Shown here piece after piece: positions 6,980 to 13,466 of a stretch of 13,466 nucleotides of DNA. The position numbers and the translations under genes are program-made. The notes beneath the pieces were generated by a model. That model did not search any database and was not told the origin of the DNA. It worked only from the letters and a program-made list of their open reading frames with translations. Numbering within the stretch: position 1 is the stretch's first letter; each line of letters starts with the position of its first letter. Source of the stretch: Agmasoma carcini (nom. nud.) (taxonomy: Eukaryota > Microsporidia > Thelohaniidae); assembly GCA_029232285.1 (NCBI GenBank), contig JAOXFI010000046.1:1-13466 (forward strand), in the 5' to 3' direction.

Positions 6980-7759
6980 CCTATACGTCTCTTCTAGAAA
7001 CTTTACACATTCATATGCTGATAATCTTCTATCTGGTATTATTTGCAGACTTTTACATACAATATTTATAAAAAAATCAGGTACCCTTATTATATACACC
7101 ATTTGATGCTTAAGAGCTGCAAAGTTTAGATTTTGGGTGATTCTTAATTGCATAGCCTTGTTCTCTCCTGGAAATAAAGGTCTTAATGAATATATTTCAT
7201 ATACAATACATCCAAAACTCCACATATCAATTTCAAACCCATAATCCGTCTTTCCTAAGATTAATTCAGGAGCTCTGTACCACAGAGTTACTACCTCTGA
7301 TGAATATGGGAAATCACCTTGATGCAAGGCTCTAGCTAAACCAAAATCAGCAATTTTAATAACACCTTCTTGAGTTACAAGTATATTTGTTGGTTTTAAA
7401 TCTCTATGAATAATACTTTTTGAATGTATAAAGCATATACCTGATAAGATCTGATTGACTAAATAAGGTTTATTAACTGGTCCAGTCTTTAGATAGCCAG
7501 TAAGATCATAAGTGACGTATTCAAAGACCATTGTTAAGCTATTTTCCTTATGAACGACAGTCTTTAGTTCTACGATGTTTCTATGTTTAAGTTTTTGTAA
7601 AAGAGAAATTTCTCTGAGGGCTGTTCCTGGCATACCCTCATCTTGGTTTATATTTATGACTTTGAGTGCGACAGTAGTGTTAGTTTCATTGTCCATTGCC
7701 ATATAAACCTTAGCATATGTGCCAGATCCAATCAATCGACCTTGTATAAATCTTGACAT
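6971..7759 (-). CDS. Cyclin-dependent kinase, Pho85/CDK5 type, shortened C lobe
   Basis: A Ser/Thr kinase of 262 residues (CDK5 292, Pho85 about 305). I chose the ATG at 7759: it gives MSRFIQGRLIGSGTYAKV, a standard CDK start, while the 14 codons further upstream begin only with TTG. All catalytic parts are present: GSGTYAKV loop (11-18), Lys33, the PSTAIRE-like helix PGTALRE (44-50) with Glu50, HRDLKPTN (118-125) and DFG (138-140). The activation segment PYSSEVVTLWYRAPE (151-165) has Ser153 where Pho85 and CDK5 have Ser and most CDKs have Thr; Pho85-class kinases need no T-loop phosphorylation. The helix strings EGMPGTALREISLL and NSLTMVFEY also favour Pho85. The C lobe is odd: after RPLFPGENKAMQL most of the CMGC insert is missing and the chain moves quickly to PDRRLSAYECV. 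It shares a 160-bp divergent spacer with the eIF3c-like gene. Confidence 0.92.
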   Translation of the reverse strand: MSRFIQGRLIGSGTYAKVYMAMDNETNTTVALKVININQDEGMPGTALREISLLQKLKHRNIVELKTVVHKENSLTMVFEYVTYDLTGYLKTGPVNKPYLVNQILSGICFIHSKSIIHRDLKPTNILVTQEGVIKIADFGLARALHQGDFPYSSEVVTLWYRAPELILGKTDYGFEIDMWSFGCIVYEIYSLRPLFPGENKAMQLRITQNLNFAALKHQMVYIIRVPDFFINIVCKSLQIIPDRRLSAYECVKFLEETYRNK

Positions 7760-7919
7760 ATGGTGGTTATATTTTACAATATTTTGTAAACAAACTGACA
7801 ATTTTAGATGGAATCATTAGATAATTCTTTGATAGAATATTTGATTAACATGAAACGTTTAGAATGAGCAAATAAAAAAAGGATTTTATAAAATTTTTGC
7901 AGTTTGAATAAAATTGTCC
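7760..7919. promoter_or_regulatory. Divergent promoter region of the kinase and eIF3c-like genes
   Basis: This 160-bp spacer separates two genes read outwards. On the plus side an AAATTTTT box lies at 7891-7898, 21 nt before the eIF3c ATG, and TGTCC sits right before that ATG. On the minus side the kinase ATG is preceded by AACCACCAT with an A/T-rich AAAATATTGTAAAATAT tract behind it. Both promoters must fit here, and shared regulation is possible but not shown. Confidence 0.5.
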
Positions 7920-9149
7920 ATGTCTAGATTTTTTCAAGATTTAGAAGAAGAGACAAAAAGTATTAAGAGTAAGAAAGAGGAGGTTATAGTGGATGAGAGT
8001 ATCAAGTTAAGTAAAAAGGAGAAGAAGATACTTGAGATAGAGTCTAAAGTAAATGAATTAAAGTCTGAAAATGATAAGAAAAAGTTTGAAAAGAAGATCA
8101 AGATGTTTTTCACTGAGCTTAAAAAATATGATTATGTTTTTGGTAAGAACATACCAGAGTTTCTAGAGACCTTCCTTAGGAGTGATCAGTTATCTAAATC
8201 AAAATTTGTTAAGCAAGCTGATAATTTTTTAAACAAATTTAGTAAAGAAGAAGAGATTGAAGAAGAGGAGGTTTATGTTGAAAAGAAAAAGGTTGTGTTG
8301 AGTGATATTTTAAAAATTAGTGATGAATATGAAAAGGAAGATGAGCTAATAAAGTATTATAGCACAGCAAGTGATGATGAGAGAGACAAGATCAATGTTA
8401 TATTGTTTTCTTTGTATTACAGGAGGGGTGATGTATCAAAAATGATAGAATCATTGAACAAATCTGGTTTTTCAAAGCAAATTGTAGTTAATCTAGATGG
8501 CTATCTTGAAAAGATTTATTTATTACTTAAAGAAGAGAATTATATAGAATATGAGAAATTACTTAAGAATTGTTTGAATGTAAGCAAAGAAATAGCTGAA
8601 ATTAGATATTTAGAGTTTAAATATTTTGTGGTTAATGATAATGTAGAAACAGATAATCTTATGTTTAAACTTTTATATTATGTTAGAAATGGTAGGTTTA
8701 TAGAGGGAAAGACCTATTTTTATGAAGTGATTGAAAAGTTAAATCTTGTCGAATTATTTATTAGAATTTTGGAAGAACTTGAAGATTTAGCCTGTAAAGA
8801 GAAAGATTTCTACTTTGCCTTTGATGTAGCTAGAAGATATTATTTTGTTGATCAGATTAAATATAAAACGAGAATATATTCTTACTGTGTGATTCTTAAT
8901 GAAAAGATTAAGGAAGATCCTATTTTTACTGAATTTATTAATGATTTTTCTAACTTTAGAATTAACACTCTTGCACTTCCTTCAATAGATGTTAAATTAG
9001 AAGTTTTTAGAGCTTTTTATCTTATCAATGATTTTGATTATGAAGAAGCTTCGAATATAATTGATAAGGTTTTAGGATGCTCTACAAAAGATTATTTAGA
9101 AGAACAAATACATATGAAGATAGTTTCGGAGAAGGGAAGTGTTTTATAA
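7920..9149 (+). CDS. NIP1: Translation initiation factor eIF3 subunit c (Nip1), short form
   Basis: eIF3c is the scaffold subunit of eIF3 and binds eIF1, eIF5 and the 40S subunit. The start at the ATG at 7920 gives MSRFF, the near-universal first five residues of eIF3c; two more codons upstream begin only with TTG. The 409-residue chain (yeast Nip1 812, human 913) has a charged Lys/Glu N-terminal half (about 10-125, coiled-coil-like, acidic run EEEIEEEEV near 110) and then long helical repeats with the spacing of the family's HEAT/PCI helices. The helical pair LEVFRAFYLINDFDYEEASNIIDKV near the end (read as two blocks) corresponds to the last helices before the winged helix in Nip1. The chain stops there, so the winged-helix half of the PCI module appears absent, and downstream frames do not supply it. 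A Merlin relic begins 134 bp after the stop. Identity rests on MSRFF and helix order. Confidence 0.75.
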   Translation: MSRFFQDLEEETKSIKSKKEEVIVDESIKLSKKEKKILEIESKVNELKSENDKKKFEKKIKMFFTELKKYDYVFGKNIPEFLETFLRSDQLSKSKFVKQADNFLNKFSKEEEIEEEEVYVEKKKVVLSDILKISDEYEKEDELIKYYSTASDDERDKINVILFSLYYRRGDVSKMIESLNKSGFSKQIVVNLDGYLEKIYLLLKEENYIEYEKLLKNCLNVSKEIAEIRYLEFKYFVVNDNVETDNLMFKLLYYVRNGRFIEGKTYFYEVIEKLNLVELFIRILEELEDLACKEKDFYFAFDVARRYYFVDQIKYKTRIYSYCVILNEKIKEDPIFTEFINDFSNFRINTLALPSIDVKLEVFRAFYLINDFDYEEASNIIDKVLGCSTKDYLEEQIHMKIVSEKGSVL

Positions 9150-9154
9150 TTAAA
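9149..9154 (+). terminator. ATTAAA overlapping the eIF3c-like stop
   Basis: The variant poly(A) hexamer ATTAAA shares its first base with the TAA stop. No AATAAA lies nearby, and a T-rich run follows at 9160-9168. Confidence 0.4.
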
Positions 9155-9282
9155 TTATTATTTTTTTTGTAATTTTTGAATATGAACTCAGATGAGATTT
9201 TTTATCTAAGAATGAATAGCTTTATAATAACTTTGTATATATTATATGGTTAATTAATTTTTAATATTTTGTACAGATTAAA

Positions 9283-10450
9283 ATGATTCGGATATTTGAT
9301 GTATCTTATAATAACAAAAGTAGATTATTAATATTATCGTATCAAAACTACCTGATGATGTTTTAAAAGATAAAAATTGTTTTAAGATTTTACCCAATGG
9401 CTCCACAAACAGAAGAGAGGCCAACACAAAAAAGAGAAGGACCCCTTGTTTAATAAAACAAAAATAATAACAAACTCTATTTATTTGATTAGCCACCAAG
9501 ATCGCTCCCTACGTGTAGTCTGCGATAGTATAATGAAATTCATAAAAGTAATTTTTTATAATATAATTAATGACGAGGTCAAAGAAATTGAATTATTAAA
9601 TAAACAAAGTATTAACCTGCCATCGTCGTGGAGGTGACTTACGAGAAGTTAAAAGGAAAAAGAGAGATGAAAATGTTAAGTTTACATTAAGATATATAAA
9701 TAGAAATTGTCAAACCTATGGCTTATATGATATAAGAATATCAATATTGTCAAATGTTGGAATTGGGTTTTTATTTTACCATGGAAACACCATATAGACC
9801 GGTCCAACAATTAACTGGAAGGAGTAGTAACACAATTTGCAACCATTCAAAAAATTTCGCTGTTTTTGCTCAGAAATAGTACCAATTACAAATAGAAATA
9901 AAATTTTAGGTATTATAGAAGACCATGTTTAAACAAAAAAAATCAAGTTTGTGGGAATGAAAATAGTAACAGGGGTCACTTATTACGAGGCTATGAACCA
10001 ACAGGCTTGATGGTCTGAAGCAAATATAATAGACAGTGGGAATTTTAGCATAGAATATGTGTTCATTAGATTTTGGTTTAAATAAAGAGGATGAATACAT
10101 ATATTTTATACTGAGAAGAGTAATAGGTCGACATCAACGCCTATTATACAAAGAGTGGTAGAAGAAGACTCAATTATATTTTCGGATGTTGGCTAAGATA
10201 TTCAATTCTAAAAGATGTATATCACACCGTTTTCTATCAATTTAACTATATTGACCCACTGACTGGCGCACATACTCACACCATAGAGAGATCGTGGTTA
10301 GATAATAAAATTGATATACTTAAAAATGAGAGGGTAACATCAGTAAATTTTAGTCCATCTGAATTTTATATACTGGAAGAGATCCGAAGAACAGTATTAT
10401 TATATTTTAATTATCCTGATTTTCAGGATATAAGGGAATTAAACCAATAA
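9283..10450 (+). pseudogene. Merlin/ISXO2-like DDE transposase relic, near full span
   Basis: Pieces of one transposase appear in order in all three plus frames. An ATG at 9283 opens MIRIFDVSYNN and runs to a stop at 9364-9366; the next frame continues with LPDDVLKDKNCFKI. At about 9480-9615, SHQDRSLRV and KVIFYNIINDEVKEIEL match the segment after the family's N-terminal zinc ribbon. Near 10020, SKYNRQWEF resembles the KYNRGR...QWIFGG block. From 10113, NRSTSTPIIQRVVEEDSIIFSD gives the second catalytic Asp at 10185-10187, read as two overlapping blocks. After a one-base frame change, 10190-10450 is open for 86 codons with WLRYS, FNYIDPLTGAHTHTIERSW (third acidic residue, Glu) and a tail ending at TAA 10448-10450. 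The middle (9640-10000) is badly decayed, and the first Asp is not identifiable. I found no terminal inverted repeats. It cannot encode an active enzyme. Confidence 0.72.
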
Positions 10451-10973
10451 AAATGCCATTTTATTTATTAAAATATTGAATGCTCAATCAAAACCATTAT
10501 ATGCTTTTAGTATATTATACTTGATCAAAAAAATCAGAAATATTGAAATTCTGTTATATTTTTGAACTACCATATCCAAACAATACCATGATTTTTATAC
10601 TGTGTGATTATTAAAATGTAAGTATAAATCAAAATTTTATATAAAAACATATGTTATTGTGATAGAATAGTGTTGACGCAACTAAATACAAATTAATTCT
10701 TTAACCTGCATTTACCTTACAGGGGTTTAACTCTTCAGATATTAGTTAATTATTTCTTAATCAGCATAGGAACAACAACCACATCAATAAAATCAGATGT
10801 TGATGCTGTACAAGGTATTGAATGTTATGAAAACATGCTATTGTGATATAATTATTCTTTTATAAAACTTATTAAATTAAGAAATATTTCAATATTTTTA
10901 TATCCAATCAATTATTTATAAAATAATAATAAATGGGTAATTTCTCTTTTAAGAAAAAAAATTTTATTTCTAA
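10451..10973. other. Gene-free stretch between Merlin relic and Dcc1-like gene
   Basis: No gene is seen. Two imperfect direct repeats occur, AAAACATATGTTATTGTGAT at 10644-10663 and AAAACATGCTATTGTGATA at 10830-10848, 166 bp apart; they may be chance or transposon debris. The last 30 bp contain GGG (10935-10937) and an A-run/T-run box before the next start. Confidence 0.4.
10954..10965 (+). promoter_or_regulatory. A-run/T-run start-proximal box of the Dcc1-like gene
   Basis: An A8-T4 box (AAAAAAAATTTT) ends 8 nt before the ATG, in the same position as the boxes of the NMD3, Pfs2 and CCT6 genes. Confidence 0.42.
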
Positions 10974-11621
10974 ATGAAAACTTTTTATCTGTTAGAAGGC
11001 ATACATGATTATATAGAATTATATGAATGTGGTTCTAAGACATATATTAAAACTAATAGTGGTACATTCGTTTTAAAAGATAAAATATGTTCTAACTCAT
11101 TTGTATATAAGAAAGATAATAAATTTCATCAATTAAGCAAAACATTATGTCTTGAACAAATTAATTTCAATTCTTTATACAAGAGCATTCCAATTTCAGA
11201 ACTTAAGGATTTAAAATATGAAAATCTTGGAAAACTTTTTAACGAAGTAAATTTATTAGAATTTTCAAAAAAATATTATTTGTTAAAAAAAGGAGGTTTT
11301 GTTGCTAAAATTTGTACTAAAGACATAATAAACATAATATGTTATATTCAAAGTCTTACTAACAAACATGAATTCTGTATTTATGATGAAACCATTAAGA
11401 ACTGGGCAATCAATAACTTCACGGGGTCAGGCTCAGAATTAGGCTTTTACATTCTGCTGGACTGCTATGAAAAAGCAAACTTATTGGAATTTAAAAATAA
11501 ATGGACAAATGAAAATTTGATGGAATGTAATTATAAAAACTTGCTCAACTTTATAGAAAATAGCTACCTTGACAATAATCAAAAGAAAAAACTAATCAAT
11601 TTTATAAATAAAGAATTTTAA
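10974..11621 (+). CDS. Probable Dcc1-like subunit of the Ctf18 clamp loader
   Basis: A 215-residue protein with no obvious catalytic motif. I assign it tentatively to Dcc1 (DSCC1), the subunit that with Ctf8 joins Ctf18-RFC for PCNA loading and sister-chromatid cohesion in the nucleus. By eye it follows human DSCC1 in order: FYLLEGIHDYIELYECGS with YIKT... for the N-terminal 'fcLLELxPxLxxxLEdG..lvIrG' strand pair; SGTFVLKDK (29-37) for 'KTYDLKIADTS'; a middle winged-helix region (about 75-125); and near the C-terminus NLLEFKNKWTNENL (read against 'NLAEFQEVWQQSVPEGM') and NNQKKKLINFINKEF (against 'DNQERFNSLFSLREKW'). It is much shorter than human DSCC1 (393), the losses being mostly in loops. 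The match is by recall and needs a profile search. It converges on CCT6, and the two coding regions overlap by 4 bp. Confidence 0.55.
   Translation: MKTFYLLEGIHDYIELYECGSKTYIKTNSGTFVLKDKICSNSFVYKKDNKFHQLSKTLCLEQINFNSLYKSIPISELKDLKYENLGKLFNEVNLLEFSKKYYLLKKGGFVAKICTKDIINIICYIQSLTNKHEFCIYDETIKNWAINNFTGSGSELGFYILLDCYEKANLLEFKNKWTNENLMECNYKNLLNFIENSYLDNNQKKKLINFINKEF
11607..11612 (+). terminator. AATAAA inside the last codons of the Dcc1-like gene
   Basis: AATAAA lies within the final codons, 6 nt before the TAA stop. Cleavage 10-30 nt further on would put the transcript end inside the CCT6 coding region on the other strand. Confidence 0.45.
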
Positions 11622-11622
11622 T
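11617..11622 (-). terminator. ATTAAA spanning the CCT6 stop
   Basis: The variant hexamer ATTAAA contains the TAA stop of CCT6. A transcript cleaved just beyond it would run into the 3' end of the Dcc1-like gene on the opposite strand. Confidence 0.4.
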
Positions 11623-13120
11623 TTTGTTTTACTGGCTTACCAGCACTAATTATTTCATCACACATAAGAAGGGTTATAGCATTAAAAGTAGACGTTGTTA
11701 ACACATTCATAACCACATGCGTATTCTCAATCACTTCAACATCTCCAGACTTTAAAATCTGTGCAAAAGATTTATGAATATTCTCACCTTTGTTCCTCAA
11801 AAGAACCTTAACTAAATACTCAAACACATTCCTAAACACTTTATATCCAGAAACATCATTTTCATGAACACTCTTGGTCTTTTTATCACAAAAATTCATC
11901 AAATCAACATACATATTAATACCACCAGATATACATTGTTTTGATTTAAGAGCTAGCATAAGAGACCTAAGCGTACCAGAAATTGAATCTTTCATAGCTT
12001 TAAAGTCTATATTACCTCTCAATAATATAGTACATGGCCCTTTATATGGGGTACCTTCAACTAGAGTGTATCTATATTCAGAATCATATTCCTCAACTGT
12101 AACCTTTTGACAGAATCCTAAATTTTCTTGTTTAATTTGATCCACTGTACTTATAACCTTACCACCACATAATTGTACCATTCTTTCTATGTTTGATCTT
12201 TTAGCTCTCCTCAAAGCTAGTACACCAGCTTGACTTAAAATTTCTAAAGCATCCAAATCAATACCTTTTTCAGAAACTACAAATAATGTTTTCCCACTAG
12301 CCTTGAGTTCTTCAGCAAGGGCTGCTATTTTTTTTGCTCTTTCAACTATAAATTCATTCTCTTTATAGGCCATTTCCTCTCTCTGGAGTGCAGAGGAATA
12401 GTAAAATTCTGAATTTATTTCAGGTTGTTCATACTCCAACGAAACTGTTATCACTAGACAACATACGTTAGTTAATAGCTTAGGCATAGAAGCATGTCTA
12501 TTTGCATGATCAAATACAAGACCATCTACGAAACGAGACTGTGATACATCAAATCCTTTCATGTGCATGATTTCTATCATATTCATATTAAAACCACACT
12601 TTGATATGCTAGTTAAAGATTTGATTATTATATTAGAGAGGGCCTCTGGTTTATGAAGTTTGGTTGAGAGGTTGCACAAGGCAAGTTTTTTCAAATTATC
12701 ATCAGTTAGATTAAGAGTTCTGTATTTGATATATTCAGTCATATCTTTGAGGGCTATTCTCATAGAATTTACAATATAAGAAATAGGGGTGCTATCACAA
12801 TATAGTTCATATGATTTTTTAAAGAGTTCTGTTACCATAAGAATGTATGTGACTGTGCCATCACCTGTTGATCTGTATAAGGAGAAAACACCTTTTGAGA
12901 TGATAACAGCGGTAGGATGGACGACACGAAGATTGTTTGTGGTTTCATAGCCATCCTTAGTCACTGTTAACACGTCAGCGCCTGAAACAAAGGCTTTCTT
13001 GTTGCCATGTGGTCCTAACATTCCTGAAAAGAGTTGTGAAAACTGTTCACATGTTGAATAGTTGATGATAGGTGTTTGACCCGAAGCAGTTAATTTAGCT
13101 TCTGAGTTGGATGATTGCAT
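11618..13120 (-). CDS. CCT6: Chaperonin CCT/TRiC subunit zeta (CCT6)
   Basis: A subunit of the cytosolic CCT ring, which folds actin and tubulin with ATP. The 500-residue protein (usually 530-546) is CCT6 rather than another paralogue because of MIEIMHMKG (181-189), VDGLVFDHANRHASMPKLL (198-216) and VSLEYEQPEINSEFYYSS (226-243). The N-terminal nucleotide motifs are kept: GPHG (36-39), TKDG (54-57) and GDGT (86-89). The C-terminal half of the ATP site is not. The hydrolytic Asp of the 'IKDAVRDGLRAVKNAI' segment aligns with Gly382, the following 'GAGAVE' is SGGINM (398-403), the 'GVDLNTGEP' loop is deleted, and the late ATP-binding Asp (WDNY) is Glu465. This points to a subunit that binds ATP weakly and does not hydrolyse it. 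The frame is clean. The ATG follows a GGAAAATTTTTT-type box on the other strand, 2 nt away. Confidence 0.94.
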   Translation of the reverse strand: MQSSNSEAKLTASGQTPIINYSTCEQFSQLFSGMLGPHGNKKAFVSGADVLTVTKDGYETTNNLRVVHPTAVIISKGVFSLYRSTGDGTVTYILMVTELFKKSYELYCDSTPISYIVNSMRIALKDMTEYIKYRTLNLTDDNLKKLALCNLSTKLHKPEALSNIIIKSLTSISKCGFNMNMIEIMHMKGFDVSQSRFVDGLVFDHANRHASMPKLLTNVCCLVITVSLEYEQPEINSEFYYSSALQREEMAYKENEFIVERAKKIAALAEELKASGKTLFVVSEKGIDLDALEILSQAGVLALRRAKRSNIERMVQLCGGKVISTVDQIKQENLGFCQKVTVEEYDSEYRYTLVEGTPYKGPCTILLRGNIDFKAMKDSISGTLRSLMLALKSKQCISGGINMYVDLMNFCDKKTKSVHENDVSGYKVFRNVFEYLVKVLLRNKGENIHKSFAQILKSGDVEVIENTHVVMNVLTTSTFNAITLLMCDEIISAGKPVKQN

Positions 13121-13466
13121 GGAAAATTTTTTTATAAATGTTTTATATTAGAAAAGAAAAAATTAAAATATTTTAAAATTTTGATTCTAAATTTATATAA
13201 AAAAATATTATTTAAAATTGCTGTTGACCTAATGATTATGTAATTAAATTTATATTCCAAATTAATAATTAAATATTTTTTGTTTTATAATGTTTTTTTT
13301 AAAAAAAATTACATTAAGTCACTTATATAAAGTTATAAAATAAAAGAATTGAAAAGTTAAGGACTTATAACCAACTAAGATATTATAATTGTATATTTTT
13401 ATTTTAGTCAAAGCAAAATCAAACATTATTTGATAAATATTAGAAAAAATAATTGTGTGATTATAA
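13121..13466. other. CCT6 upstream region, no other gene
   Basis: This very AT-rich flank holds the CCT6 promoter. A box AAAATTTTTT (13123-13132 as seen on the plus strand) lies 2 nt before the ATG, with TTCC between box and start on the coding strand. A TATAAAA-like run lies around 13142-13150. Further out there are only A/T runs such as T8A8 near 13293-13308. I see no coding frame, RNA gene or repeat. Confidence 0.5.

Noticed and set aside
7760..7801. Upstream extension of the kinase by 14 codons
   Set aside because: The extension begins with TTG, while the ATG at 7759 gives the standard CDK N-terminus.
7914..7919. Start of the eIF3c-like gene two codons earlier
   Set aside because: That start is TTG; the ATG at 7920 gives the conserved MSRFF.
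9446..9637. A 63-codon plus-strand frame as an independent small gene
   Set aside because: It starts with TTG and its readable part is one frame of the decayed Merlin transposase.
9906..10100. A 64-codon minus-strand frame
   Set aside because: It lies antisense to the decayed Merlin relic and matches nothing recognisable.
3327..12110. Open frames antisense to the Pfs2, NMD3, RhoGAP-like and CCT6 genes (3327-3509, 4212-4445, 4686-4901, 6202-6483, 6644-6853, 11874-12110)
   Set aside because: They lie on the strand opposite well-supported genes and show no family motifs; they are shadows of those genes.

Overview
The window reads as nuclear DNA of a microsporidian, most likely of the Nosema/Vairimorpha type or a similarly AT-rich lineage. 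Three things point that way. The DNA is very AT-rich and the genes have no introns. The proteins are eukaryotic housekeeping proteins that are shorter than usual and divergent. Gene-dense tracts are interrupted by decayed DNA transposons of the Merlin (ISXO2-like) type and probably piggyBac. No taxon-specific marker such as rRNA is present, so the genus is an inference.

Layout. Positions 1-2252 hold no intact gene: a Merlin transposase relic cut by the left edge, a probable piggyBac relic on the minus strand near 1290-1560, and an 11-copy 7-bp tandem repeat at 1864-1940. Positions 2253-7759 carry five head-to-tail minus-strand genes: the poly(A)-factor WD40 protein Pfs2/WDR33, the 60S export adaptor NMD3, a catalytically dead RuvB-like 1 (RVB1/pontin) protein, a protein with a cryptic RhoGAP-like fold, and a Pho85/CDK5-type kinase. 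A divergent 160-bp spacer leads to a short eIF3c on the plus strand (7920-9149). A second, better preserved Merlin relic follows (9283-10450). The right end has a probable Dcc1-like protein (10974-11621) and the chaperonin subunit CCT6 (11618-13120); these two converge and overlap by 4 bp.

The genes serve basic cell machines: mRNA 3'-end formation, ribosome export, translation initiation, protein folding, replication/cohesion and signalling. Two themes stand out. First, several proteins keep their fold but have lost catalytic or binding elements: the RVB1 homologue lacks a Walker A and most of Walker B, CCT6 lacks the hydrolytic Asp, the RhoGAP-like protein lacks the arginine finger, the kinase lacks most of the CMGC insert, and eIF3c lacks the winged helix. 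Second, all eight genes carry AATAAA (six) or ATTAAA (two) overlapping or very close to the stop codon, and five of them carry an A-run/T-run AAATTT box just upstream of the start. The transcription units therefore look extremely compact, although the spaces between some of them are full of transposon debris.
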